Assembly: GCA_030916545.1 (NCBI GenBank)
Contig: JAUPWI010000031.1
Span: 1 to 18,010, forward strand
Length of the DNA: 18,010 nucleotides
DNA from: Patescibacteria group bacterium
GTDB taxonomy: Bacteria; Patescibacteriota; Minisyncoccia; Moranbacterales; UBA1568
Reading direction: 5' to 3'
Positions 7,199 through 14,480 of the stretch are shown here, piece by piece. A program made the position numbers and the translations under genes. Below the pieces are notes generated by a model. That model was not told where the DNA came from and did no database searches. It saw only the letters and a list, made by a program, of their open reading frames with translations. How positions within the stretch are numbered: position 1 is the first letter of the stretch; each line of letters starts with the position of its first letter.

Positions 7199-8497
7199 TT
7201 ATTCTTGAACAGGAAGATTAGTCGGTGCGTTGCCACGTTTGGCTGATACCCGTGCCAGTGTCGGAGCGATGACACTCATATCCGGCAGGTGGAAAACCGT
7301 CGCCATCTCCTCGGAGCTCAGGATGAACTTCGTCTCGCTCGGATCCCCGTCACGCGTGATATACCGACGAAACAATCGTCGCTGCCGATACCGGAGCCGT
7401 TCGTGCGTCATCACGAATTCCGCATAGGTCTTCGAAAGATCGTTCGGTTTGAAACCATTGAGATTCTGATCGGAGAACTGCTTGATGGCACCGATGATCG
7501 GGGAAACCCCGATAGCCTTGGAAAAATTCTCGCGTCTCCCGAGATAGATCATCCGCATACGGACCTTGAACATCTGCTTTCCGAGATTCGACTGCAGCGC
7601 CTTCAGAACATCCTTCTCACCCGGACTCAGGCGGAATTCGAGCGGCTGCTCATCCTTTTTCGCGACCGCGTACGAATAAAACTCCGGTTCGGTCGCGGTC
7701 AGACTGCGCGGCAGGTTGCGAATGACGTCCCAGATATCCATGAAAAACATCCTGATGATCCCTATCTCTTCCGGTTTCTCCCGACCCAGGAACTTGTCGA
7801 CGGTCTTCGACAGAAGCTCATGCGTCGCCTTCTCGCTGATCGGAGTCGTGATGAACTGGAGCCAGAGATGCTGCCCGGGCCCGAGTCTTCCCATGGTCTC
7901 GATCAGTCCCGAAAGCGGATCGATCATCTTTCCGGTCACAGACTCCTCGAAGTACTTGTAGGTCTTGATCGGATAGAGGTCATCTTTGGTAAGCTCGAAA
8001 TCGGCCCCCCAGAGATCCCAGTCCTTATTCGGGATCGTGCGGGGCACGCCGTTCACATAATCTTCGACTTCCATGATCTCTATATCGGGATACTGGGCGT
8101 AAAAATGGGACTCAACGAGGCTCCGGAACGGTGCCTGAGTCCGGATATAGAAATGCACGGTCCCATCCGTACTCACCAATTCGAGACTGAATGAAACGGG
8201 AATGAAACCGAGTATGTATTCCTCGGTCGATGTCGGCGTCGTCATCGCGCCCGCCAGACCGGAGAAGAAAGACTCCATCGGCTGCGGACTCTTTTCGATA
8301 TCGCGCGAAGGAATGATCTCCAAGACTATCCACTTGATCTTCGACGCCCATTTCCCCCAGACATGCTGCATCCACAGAAGTAAAAAAAGCCCGTACAGAA
8401 GCGGGGGCAATACGAAGTACCACACATCGAAAAAAACGGCGAGGCCTTGATTCATGCCGCTTACTGCGTTGAGCAAGCTGGTAGCAAGAAGTTCCAT
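7199..8497 (-). CDS. Membrane-anchored partner of the VirD4-like ATPase
   Basis: A 432-residue protein with one or two N-terminal membrane segments (about 18-46, VWYFVLPPLLYGLFLLLWM), then WIVLEIIPSRDIEKSPQPMESFF and a long soluble part. I know this arrangement, a membrane protein with an LEI-P-x3-KSP-x-AME-like motif encoded directly before a TraG/VirD4-type ATPase, from Patescibacteria and other type IV secretion-like loci; the biochemical role is not established. It probably anchors the ATPase, which lacks its own membrane helix. The two genes are 6 bp apart and surely cotranscribed. The start is ATG 8497; Met15 is an alternative. The intergenic stretch 8498-8608 contains several CTTCCGG repeats but no clear promoter, so transcription may continue from the sigma-like gene. 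Confidence 0.75.
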   Translation of the reverse strand: MELLATSLLNAVSGMNQGLAVFFDVWYFVLPPLLYGLFLLLWMQHVWGKWASKIKWIVLEIIPSRDIEKSPQPMESFFSGLAGAMTTPTSTEEYILGFIPVSFSLELVSTDGTVHFYIRTQAPFRSLVESHFYAQYPDIEIMEVEDYVNGVPRTIPNKDWDLWGADFELTKDDLYPIKTYKYFEESVTGKMIDPLSGLIETMGRLGPGQHLWLQFITTPISEKATHELLSKTVDKFLGREKPEEIGIIRMFFMDIWDVIRNLPRSLTATEPEFYSYAVAKKDEQPLEFRLSPGEKDVLKALQSNLGKQMFKVRMRMIYLGRRENFSKAIGVSPIIGAIKQFSDQNLNGFKPNDLSKTYAEFVMTHERLRYRQRRLFRRYITRDGDPSETKFILSSEEMATVFHLPDMSVIAPTLARVSAKRGNAPTNLPVQE

Positions 8498-8608
8498 GAT
8501 GTGATTTGTTTCTCAGATCTCTTACCGGAAGAGGCTAGCGGCTTCCCGCTTCCCCCCGGGACATTCTCCGGAAGATTCCCCTTCCTCCTATCCGGAAGTC
8601 GTCATCCG

Positions 8609-9667
8609 TCAGGCGTCCTTCTTCAAAGTATACACATTTTTCTCCGTGCGGGCGAAATACGTATTGAGATTGATGACCACCGTCGACTTCTTGACCTGGC
8701 GGATCTTGAAAACCCGCTCGACGATTTCCTCCCGAGAAAGCGGTTTCCCTGCTTCACGCAGGATTTCGGCGATGACGTCCCTCACGGTGCCTTTCTTGTA
8801 TCCCCAGTCGGACAACGCATAGATACCGCGCCCCACAAGAACGAAGCGCTGATCCTTGATCAACTCATTGTGCACGGTCTGCGGATGACTCTTCTTGGTC
8901 TTTGTCCCATGCAACCCGTAGTCATCTATCATTTTGGCGATATCGCGAAAATGCAGGGGCTCCGCGGAAGTCTTCAGGACCAAATGTGCCTTCTCGCGCA
9001 TACCACGCGGTTTGATCTCGCTCCACTCCGCCAGTCCCCATTTGCCGAAGACATTCTGCTGGACACTTTTTGAGACGAGCAAGAAGTGCAGAAGGCGATC
9101 CTGCGAAAAACCCTCGACTCGCTTTGAAAAGAGATCATACAGGTCTTCGAGTGACAGCGCCACCTTGGATTCTTTCAGTACGTCGATGACGGTATCATGG
9201 ATATCCTTCCATTCGGAAAACAGGAAACCGTTGAGAAAACATACCTTCTCACGGTCGTCATTTTCTTTCTCAGTTCCACATACCGGAAGGCTCTCCAGAA
9301 AAACCGAAAGAGCACCTTGCTCCGCCTTGGTCTTTCCTGCCAGCTTTCCGATCAGATGATCGACTTTCATGACACCGCTACTGGATCCGAGCGCCTGTTG
9401 GATGTGCTTCTTAATCTCCACCACTTCGGGATATTCCTTATGCGAAGCGATCATGGCCAGCGCGCTGCCAACGACCTGCCGTACCCGCTCGCGGGTGATG
9501 CCATGCTGTTTGCCGATTTCCTCGAGAGTCCGAATCCTTCCATCGGGCACGCCGAAACGCAGCTTGACGATTTCGCGGGAACGGGCCGGCAAACGCTCAA
9601 GCAGACGCTCGAGTGTCGCCACATAAGAAAAAGCTGTTTTTTCCGTTTCAGAAGTATGCGTTGCCAT
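8609..9667 (-). CDS. Sigma region 4-like DNA-binding protein with HARE-HTH-like domains
   Basis: A 352-residue protein. Residues about 20-75 form a sigma-70 region 4 helix-turn-helix: LPARSREIVKLRFGV, then TLEEIGKQHGITRERVRQV, the -35-recognition signature. Sigma region 2, which melts the -10 element, is absent, so it is not a complete sigma factor. Residues about 155-350 hold winged-helix modules of HARE-HTH type, most clearly 222-290 (HFRDIAKMIDD ... GRGIYALSDWGY) and 293-348 (PLSREEIVERVFKIRQVKKST). HARE-HTH domains occur in the RNA polymerase delta subunit. It may be a promoter-binding regulator that acts on RNA polymerase. The start ATG has AAGGGA 8 nt upstream. The gene heads the minus-strand block with the ATPase pair. 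Confidence 0.82.
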   Translation of the reverse strand: MATHTSETEKTAFSYVATLERLLERLPARSREIVKLRFGVPDGRIRTLEEIGKQHGITRERVRQVVGSALAMIASHKEYPEVVEIKKHIQQALGSSSGVMKVDHLIGKLAGKTKAEQGALSVFLESLPVCGTEKENDDREKVCFLNGFLFSEWKDIHDTVIDVLKESKVALSLEDLYDLFSKRVEGFSQDRLLHFLLVSKSVQQNVFGKWGLAEWSEIKPRGMREKAHLVLKTSAEPLHFRDIAKMIDDYGLHGTKTKKSHPQTVHNELIKDQRFVLVGRGIYALSDWGYKKGTVRDVIAEILREAGKPLSREEIVERVFKIRQVKKSTVVINLNTYFARTEKNVYTLKKDA

Positions 9668-9784
9668 AGACGAAATCCCTTAATAGACGATATATACCCT
9701 CAAACAAAAGCTTCTTTAGAACATCCGGCAACAGGCTCGATAGTGAGCCGTAGCAGGAGCGAACCCCCAAATCTATGTTTGAAA
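9668..9784 (-). promoter_or_regulatory. Long, GC-rich 5' leader of the sigma-4/HARE gene
   Basis: About 110 nt separate the predicted start of transcription from the ATG. On the minus strand they include GGCTC-ACTATC-GAGCC and flanking GC-rich segments able to extend this stem. A regulatory leader is possible, but no known riboswitch is recognised. Confidence 0.3.
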
Positions 9785-9785
9785 G

Positions 9786-9813
9786 ATTAACACATATTCG
9801 GAAAGAATGTCAA
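9786..9813 (-). promoter_or_regulatory. Promoter of the sigma-4/HARE gene
   Basis: A consensus TTGACA -35 (9813-9808) on the minus strand is followed after 16 nt by a weak -10, GTTAAT (9791-9786). The next gene upstream on this strand ends at 9899 with its own terminator, so a new promoter is needed here. Confidence 0.5.
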
Positions 9814-9843
9814 GAAGAAGGCATTCTCTCGCCTCAGACTTCC

Positions 9844-9884
9844 AAAAAATTGAAGGAGCGGTAAAGAATTTTCCCTACCGCTCC
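9844..9884 (-). terminator. Intrinsic terminator of the SemiSWEET gene
   Basis: On the minus strand GGAGCGGTA (9884-9876) pairs perfectly with TACCGCTCC (9863-9855), 9 bp around a 12-nt loop, followed by TTCAATTTTTT. Confidence 0.75.
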
Positions 9885-9898
9885 AACTGCCCCACCCA

Positions 9899-10186
9899 TT
9901 AACAGCAGCCGCCTGGCCATTGTCGATAATAATAAATTAGTACCAAGATGATGCACAGGCAAATGAGACTTGTCGACATCATGAAGACAACAGGCCAATT
10001 CTTTTTCAGAATCCCCTGGATAAAGAGAATAGCCTGAAGTGCAAAAGAGCCCCAAACCATACCCAGGGAGATTGTGTCCGCCTTTTTCATCTCCCAGAGC
10101 AATTCGATTTGTGGGAGAAAAACAATCCATCCGATGAAACCGGCTACGACAACGAGCCCGTCAACAATCATTTCAAACTTCTTCAT
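9899..10186 (-). CDS. SemiSWEET-type PQ-loop transporter
   Basis: A 95-residue protein with three transmembrane helices (about 9-30, 42-60, 66-87). The first carries GWIVFLPQ and the loop after it KKADTISLGMV, the PQ-loop signature of the SWEET/SemiSWEET superfamily. Bacterial SemiSWEETs are about this size and dimerise to form a facilitative sugar pore. The substrate cannot be read from sequence. A GGAGG Shine-Dalgarno lies 6 nt before the ATG at 10186, which fixes that start over an in-frame TTG two codons upstream. It is a single-gene unit with its own promoter and terminator. The C-terminus ends in Gly-Gly-Cys-Cys. Confidence 0.85.
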   Translation of the reverse strand: MKKFEMIVDGLVVVAGFIGWIVFLPQIELLWEMKKADTISLGMVWGSFALQAILFIQGILKKNWPVVFMMSTSLICLCIILVLIYYYRQWPGGCC

Positions 10187-10279
10187 GCACAACCTCCGTA
10201 TTCAATTGTTGTCAAAAAACTCATTTGCTGTCCTTGGCAAGCGTCCGCTCCTCAGATCAGACACTGAATTGGACTGTGC

Positions 10280-10309
10280 ATAGTATCAAAGACTCGCGTC
10301 ATACGTCAA
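10280..10309 (-). promoter_or_regulatory. Promoter of the SemiSWEET gene
   Basis: On the minus strand TTGACG (10309-10304) is followed by TACTAT (10285-10280) at 18 nt or GATACT (10287-10282) at 16 nt. The leader to the ATG would be about 90 nt. It is divergent from the plus-strand promoter at 10315. Confidence 0.5.
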
Positions 10310-10314
10310 TCCAT

Positions 10315-10343
10315 TTGCATGCTTTCCAAAAAATTATTATACT
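10315..10343 (+). promoter_or_regulatory. Promoter of the AT-hook protein gene
   Basis: TTGCAT (10315-10320), a 17-nt spacer and TATACT (10338-10343). Transcription would begin near 10350, giving a leader of about 70 nt before the ATG at 10419. Confidence 0.65.
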
Positions 10344-10418
10344 TCACTCAAGCAGAATAAAAACAAAAAAGGACGTTTTGATTTTCGCGACGCGCGATAG
10401 TCGGAACGGAAAACGAAT

Positions 10419-11225
10419 ATGAATCAGAACCAATCGGACAATACTTCATTCGACAATCTCCCCGAAGCGGAACGGGGGCAAAAGATACAATCGCTCCGCG
10501 AAATGGTGCAGAGCGCTGAGAAGACCATTCAGAGCGCCAAAGCCATGCTCCTTCAGCTTGAAGGCAAGAAGAAGGTCGGCAGACCCCGGAAGACCGACTC
10601 GGGCAGTGAGGGAACCGTCATCGAGGGTCCATTCGATGGACAGGTGATGATCGGAACCGACGGAAAACAGTATCCGGTTCCGGCCAATTACGCCTCGAAA
10701 TCTAAGCTTGTCGAAGGCGACATGCTCAAGCTCACCATCACGAACGATGGCATGTTTCTCTACAAGCAGATCGGCCCGGTCGAACGGCGCAACGCCCTCG
10801 GCATCATGACTCAGGATGAGGGCGGCAACTACTATGTCCTCACCAATGGGAAGCCCTATCGCGTCCTGCTCGCTTCCGTCACATATTTCAAGGCGCTGCC
10901 TGGCGATGAGGTGGCGGTCGTCCTCCCGAGGGATATCGAAAGCAACTGGGCCGCTATCGAAAACGTCATCCAGCGTGGTGCTCACAAGGACTGGCAATCC
11001 GACCTTCGCCAGGCAACCGAGGCCAACGAGGCCATAAACGCCTGGAAAACGGATCTTAAAGAATCGCCATCACCCGAGACACACGAACCATCTCCATTAG
11101 AACCGAAGGAGAGACCTATCGACCCGGCCGTCCTCGATGATTGGGTACGCGATATGGAAGAAATCGAAAAAGAAATCCGCGCTGCGGAAACAGATGTCGC
11201 TACACCGACGACGAACAAGGAATAG
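10419..11225 (+). CDS. AT-hook-bearing protein with beta-rich core
   Basis: A 268-residue soluble protein. An N-terminal coiled coil (about 15-48, SLREMVQSAEKTIQSAKAML) is followed by a single AT-hook, GRPRK, at 54-58. Two strand-rich, OB-like modules follow (about 64-120 and 125-190), with VPANYASKSKLVEGD and LPGDEVAVVLPRD, and then an acidic, Pro/Glu-rich tail. The AT-hook suggests minor-groove DNA binding. I associate this arrangement with conserved, uncharacterised Patescibacteria proteins, but have no function to offer. It starts a plus-strand series with gtrA and dnaX. The region before the ATG has only a weak purine stretch (GGAACGGAAAA) as ribosome binding site. Confidence 0.72.
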   Translation: MNQNQSDNTSFDNLPEAERGQKIQSLREMVQSAEKTIQSAKAMLLQLEGKKKVGRPRKTDSGSEGTVIEGPFDGQVMIGTDGKQYPVPANYASKSKLVEGDMLKLTITNDGMFLYKQIGPVERRNALGIMTQDEGGNYYVLTNGKPYRVLLASVTYFKALPGDEVAVVLPRDIESNWAAIENVIQRGAHKDWQSDLRQATEANEAINAWKTDLKESPSPETHEPSPLEPKERPIDPAVLDDWVRDMEEIEKEIRAAETDVATPTTNKE

Positions 11226-11262
11226 TGCCCCGATATCCCCTAATGTCTTTTTCGTTACTTCC

Positions 11263-11940
11263 ATGAATACGGAGCACCTCGGCTCAAAAAGAGACTACAT
11301 TTTCGGGACGGCCGCCGGATTCCTCATCGGGCTCCTCCTGATGCCTATCCTCCAGACGGCGAAACCGGCTCTTTTTGAATCATTGAAATTCATCATCCTT
11401 CCCATTTTCACCGCCCTGGTGCCGATCGGTCTCGTAGTCGCTTCCTGGATCGGCCGACGGTTTGCCATCATCTGGCAGCTCGCCAAATTCATCGTCATCG
11501 GAGTATTGAACACCCTGGTCGACCTCGGCGCTCTCGCATTCATGTTCTCCCTCGCCTCCCTGACCGGCGCCGCCATCGCATCCAGCGACATCCTTCTCAC
11601 CTTCTTCGTCCCGATCACCTTTTTCATCCTCTACAAGAGCATCTCCTTCATCATCGCGAATATCAACAGCTACTTCTGGAACAAGTACTGGACTTTCGGA
11701 ACGGAAAACAGCAAGAAGACCTCCACCGAATTCACCCAGTTCTTCCTGGTCAGCCTCATCGGCTTCGTCATCAATGTCAGTGCTTCTTCGCTCATCTTCT
11801 CCTTCTTCCATAAGATCGGAGGACTTACCGCCGACCAATGGGGACTCATCGGCGCGGCGGTCGGAAGTATTTCCGGACTCGCCTGGAATTTCATCGGCTA
11901 CAAATTCATCGTCTTCAAGAAACCCGAAGAAACGGTGTAA
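11263..11940 (+). CDS. GtrA-family membrane protein
   Basis: A 225-residue protein. Two N-terminal hydrophobic helices (about 12-30 and 40-62) precede a four-helix GtrA domain (about 70-220) marked by QLAKFIVIGVLNTLVDLG, then NINSYFWNKYWTFG and a final WNFIGYKFIVF. GtrA proteins are thought to help move lipid-linked sugars across the membrane for envelope glycosylation. The family domain is about 120-150 residues, so the first two helices are extra. I chose the ATG at 11263, which starts after the previous gene's stop; earlier codons in frame lie inside the AT-hook gene. The frame is clean and codon use matches the neighbours. Confidence 0.85.
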   Translation: MNTEHLGSKRDYIFGTAAGFLIGLLLMPILQTAKPALFESLKFIILPIFTALVPIGLVVASWIGRRFAIIWQLAKFIVIGVLNTLVDLGALAFMFSLASLTGAAIASSDILLTFFVPITFFILYKSISFIIANINSYFWNKYWTFGTENSKKTSTEFTQFFLVSLIGFVINVSASSLIFSFFHKIGGLTADQWGLIGAAVGSISGLAWNFIGYKFIVFKKPEETV

Positions 11941-12074
11941 CCTCGTCTCCGAAAACCGAAAAGTACTCATCCCTGAGCGCTTTTTTTCTTCCTGGAAAAC
12001 AGGTACAATGGGATATGCATCCGCTCTTCTCGAATCGTCGCGGCATACCCTGATTCTTTGCATTCCATACCCAT
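11941..12074 (+). promoter_or_regulatory. Leader and possible promoter of dnaX
   Basis: A short hairpin (CTCA-TCCC-TGAG) with a T-run near 11985 may be a weak terminator for gtrA. TACAAT (12004-12009) could be a -10, but its -35 is only a T-run. No Shine-Dalgarno is visible before the ATG at 12075. Confidence 0.3.
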
Positions 12075-13721
12075 ATGTCCATCACTCTCTACCGCAAATA
12101 CCGCCCCCAGCACTTCTCAGATGTCATCGGCCAGGAGTCGGTAGTCCGCACGTTCGAAAACGCCCTCAAACTCGGTCGAGTTGGTCAATCGTATCTTCTC
12201 ACCGGACCACGCGGCACCGGCAAAACGACTCTTGCCCGTCTCTTCGCCAAAGCCGTCAACTGCGCCCATCGGAAAGGCGCAGAGCCTTGCGACACCTGCG
12301 AACACTGCCACCAGATCGAAGAAGGGCGCTCGCTCGATGTCATCGAGATCGATGCCGCTTCGCACACCGGTGTCGACAATATCCGTGAACTCCGGGATAC
12401 CATCAAGCTTCTGCCGACCACCGGTTCACACAAGATCTACATCATCGACGAAGTCCATATGCTCTCGACCGGCGCTTTCAATGCGCTCCTCAAGACTCTC
12501 GAGGAACCACCGGCACATGTCATCTTCATCCTTGCGACCACTGAGATCCACAAGGTACCAGCCACCATCCTTTCCCGTTGCCAGCGTTTCGACCTTTCCC
12601 GACTCCCGATCAAAAGCATCACCGAGAAACTCGCCCGCATCACCAAAGCGGAAAAGATCCAGATCACCCCCGGAGCCATTGGCATGATCGCCGAAATCGC
12701 CGAGGGCGGGATGCGCGATGCCGAATCGCTCCTGACCCAGATAGCGAGTCTGACCGATAGCGCCATCGACGAAACGACCGTCTCCGTCATGTTCGGCTCT
12801 TCGGAAACCAAGAACCTCGTCGCGCTCGCCACCCGCCTCGCCGACGGAGACCTGCCCGAAGCACTTCGTCTCATCGGTACCCTCTCCGAAGACGGCAAGG
12901 ATCTCTCGGTTTTCGCCGGCTCCTTTCTGAACTTCCTCCGTAAACTCCTGCTCTCGAGCGCTTCGCCGAAAGAATCCCTCCCCTTCCTCGAAGACCTCGC
13001 CGAAACGCATCAGCTCGCTCTCATCGATCTCGGATCACGCTTCACTCCCGAGAAAATCGTCCGCATGCTCGAATTCTTCCAAACTGCCAAACGTGATTCC
13101 AAAAATGCCACCATCCCCGAACTTCCTCTCGAGATCGCCATCGTCAAGACACTCTCTTCCGATTCGGATCCACTTCCGAAACCCGCCGTTTCCGATCTGC
13201 CTACTCCTTCCCGTCCGTCACCGACACGCGTCACCCTGCCGGTGACTCCTCCCATTCCCGCCGTACCGGATACCCCCCTCATGCCGACGAAAAACGAAGA
13301 AAGAATCATTGCTCCCGGACAACCGATAGCCGCCCCTGCCCCGCAAACCATACCGGAAACTACCACGGCGGATTTCTCGCTCTCCGAAGTCAAGGCCGCT
13401 TGGAAAAGCATCGTCGAACAGGCAAAAATACTCAACGCCTCGCTCGCGCTCGCTCTCATGCAGTCCAGTCCGGTCGAAGCCCGCAATCAGACGCTCGTCA
13501 TACAGACCAAACACAACTTCCACAAGGAGCGCCTCGACACTCCTGAAAGCAAATTGACGCTCGGCCAAGCCTTTGCTAAGATTCTCTCGTTCGAACCGAA
13601 ATTCCAGATCGTCCTCGAAAAGACCTCCGCACCCGTACCGGAAACGGCAACATCGGATCCTTCCCTCGTTTCCCAGGCGCTCGAGATGCTCGGCGGAAAA
13701 ATCGTACCCGAACAAGGCTAG
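12075..13721 (+). CDS. dnaX: DNA polymerase III subunit gamma/tau
   Basis: A 548-residue clamp-loader ATPase. It begins LYRKYRPQHFSDVIGQ, the family start. Walker A is GPRGTGKT (44-51), the zinc module has Cys63, Cys72, Cys75 and Cys78, Walker B/DExH is DEVH (125-128), sensor 1 is in LATTE near 153-157, and the SRC arginine-finger motif is in ILSRCQRF (165-172). Sensor 2 is in GGMRDAES. Domain III follows, then a Pro/Ser/Thr-rich linker (about 370-430) and a small C-terminal domain. It opens the beta clamp and couples replisome parts. I see no slippery A-run like that making gamma in E. coli. It starts with ATG inside CATATG and has high Ser/Pro coding bias like its neighbours. Confidence 0.97.
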   Translation: MSITLYRKYRPQHFSDVIGQESVVRTFENALKLGRVGQSYLLTGPRGTGKTTLARLFAKAVNCAHRKGAEPCDTCEHCHQIEEGRSLDVIEIDAASHTGVDNIRELRDTIKLLPTTGSHKIYIIDEVHMLSTGAFNALLKTLEEPPAHVIFILATTEIHKVPATILSRCQRFDLSRLPIKSITEKLARITKAEKIQITPGAIGMIAEIAEGGMRDAESLLTQIASLTDSAIDETTVSVMFGSSETKNLVALATRLADGDLPEALRLIGTLSEDGKDLSVFAGSFLNFLRKLLLSSASPKESLPFLEDLAETHQLALIDLGSRFTPEKIVRMLEFFQTAKRDSKNATIPELPLEIAIVKTLSSDSDPLPKPAVSDLPTPSRPSPTRVTLPVTPPIPAVPDTPLMPTKNEERIIAPGQPIAAPAPQTIPETTTADFSLSEVKAAWKSIVEQAKILNASLALALMQSSPVEARNQTLVIQTKHNFHKERLDTPESKLTLGQAFAKILSFEPKFQIVLEKTSAPVPETATSDPSLVSQALEMLGGKIVPEQG

Positions 13722-13742
13722 GAAATATCATATTCAGACTCT

Positions 13743-13814
13743 TGGGGAGTAGCCAAGCGGTAAGGCAGGGGCCTTTGAAGCCCCCATGCGAAGGTTCGAT
13801 CCCTTCCTCCCCAG
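13743..13814 (+). tRNA. tRNA-Gln (anticodon UUG)
   Basis: A complete 72-nt cloverleaf: acceptor TGGGGAG/CTCCCCA, D-arm around GCCAAGCGGTAAGGC, anticodon stem GGGGC/GCCCC with loop CTTTGAA (anticodon TTG), T-arm GAAGG/CCTTC with loop TTCGATC, and discriminator G. CCA is not encoded (CA AAT follows). It lies 22 bp after dnaX and marks the border to an AT-rich mosaic region. A partial copy of its 3' end recurs at 15166-15189 and an inverted piece at 15032-15046. Confidence 0.95.
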
Positions 13815-13838
13815 CAAATAATTTTTTATAACTAAAAT

Positions 13839-14255
13839 ATGAATAAAAGAAGTATTGTCGGACTTATCATTATATTGCTAATTATTTTTAGTGTAAGTGC
13901 GTGGTTATGGCATAGTCAAACTTTATCTAATGAAATTTCTGGTAAATACAGTTCTGAAGTTGTTTCTTCAGAATCTGAATCCAGTAGAATTTATACCTTA
14001 ATACTCAGTGACAAAGCACCTGATTCTGCAACTTTTTCTGTAGAGGTTTTAACCGGAAAGTCCCCTACAGCATTAAGTGGAACCTGGTCAGTTGATGCGG
14101 AAGGAAATGTAGTAGTTAGTCTTCCTGAAGATACTACTTCTTGGGGACCACACCTTATGACTTTTGAGGCAGAGGCAGACACACTCACCCTTATACAAAC
14201 AGAAGGAAAAAGAGATATACGGAAGGGTCAAGATATCCTGTTCTTAAAAAAATAG
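13839..14255 (+). CDS. Signal-anchored extracytoplasmic small protein, unrecognised
   Basis: A 138-residue protein. A basic start (MNKRS) and one hydrophobic helix (about 6-25) act as signal anchor or signal peptide, without a lipobox cysteine. The rest is strand-rich (SGKYSSEVV, YTLILSDK, TALSGTWSVD, LTLIQTEGKRD). Alternating strands with the pattern G-T/K-Y, TLxL, GxW suggest a small beta-barrel fold like NlpE or lipocalin-type lipoproteins; this is a guess on pattern alone. The gene is clearly more AT-rich than dnaX and begins 25 bp after tRNA-Gln, so it looks acquired. Copy 1 of the repeat element, with a terminator hairpin, follows. Confidence 0.65.
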   Translation: MNKRSIVGLIIILLIIFSVSAWLWHSQTLSNEISGKYSSEVVSSESESSRIYTLILSDKAPDSATFSVEVLTGKSPTALSGTWSVDAEGNVVVSLPEDTTSWGPHLMTFEAEADTLTLIQTEGKRDIRKGQDILFLKK

Positions 14256-14287
14256 CACTTCTTCAATCTCATATTATTCTTAAGGCT

Positions 14288-14350
14288 AAATAAGTTCCAA
14301 CTTCGTCCCAGAGGTTCAGCACTGAAATCGAGGCTCTCCGGAGCCTCTTT
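14288..14350 (+). ncRNA. Repeat/sRNA element, copy 1 (core plus terminator hairpin)
   Basis: The shared 14-nt core GTTCCAACTTCGTC is at 14294-14307, followed by CCAGAG and CAGCACTGA. Then comes GAGGCTC-TCCG-GAGCCTC (14330-14347) with a T-run, a perfect intrinsic terminator. A -10 like TATTAT (14272-14277) lies upstream without a good -35, so this copy may instead be the 3' end of the preceding gene's transcript. Confidence 0.6.
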
Positions 14351-14356
14351 TATGTA

Positions 14357-14385
14357 TTGACTATTTTAATAAATTATGCTATCAT
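14357..14385 (+). promoter_or_regulatory. Promoter of the 123-residue protein gene
   Basis: TTGACT (14357-14362), a 17-nt spacer and TATCAT (14380-14385). It sits just after the terminator of element copy 1, so a new transcript starts here, near 14392. Confidence 0.65.
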
Positions 14386-14391
14386 ATCTAG

Positions 14392-14480
14392 TCCACTTGG
14401 ACGCCGTTCCTTCTCAACCATCCCGCAGAACTGCGGGAGCTTGGTCTCATAACCAAGTCATCTCTTGAACTGGAGATATC
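14392..14480 (+). promoter_or_regulatory. Structured leader with possible Shine-Dalgarno sequestration
   Basis: Hairpins follow one another: GTCC-ACTT-GGAC, CCCGCA-GAAC-TGCGGG (14422-14437), CTTGGT-CTCATA-ACCAAG (14440-14457) and ATCTC-8 nt-GAGAT (14460-14477). The last covers the GGAG ribosome binding site (14472-14475). I recognise no known riboswitch. Confidence 0.45.

Noticed and set aside
11137..11262. Upstream start at 11137 for the GtrA gene
   Set aside because: It would overlap the AT-hook gene by about 90 bp, and the added residues are polar and unlike a GtrA N-terminus; ATG 11263 is cleaner.
13079..13115. Programmed frameshift site in dnaX
   Set aside because: Short A-runs (CAAAAATG) exist, but there is no AAAAAAG-type slippery heptamer with a downstream hairpin, and no in-phase early stop.
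13010..13715. Antisense open frames within dnaX
   Set aside because: They lie wholly inside a well-identified gene and are explained by its GC-rich third positions.
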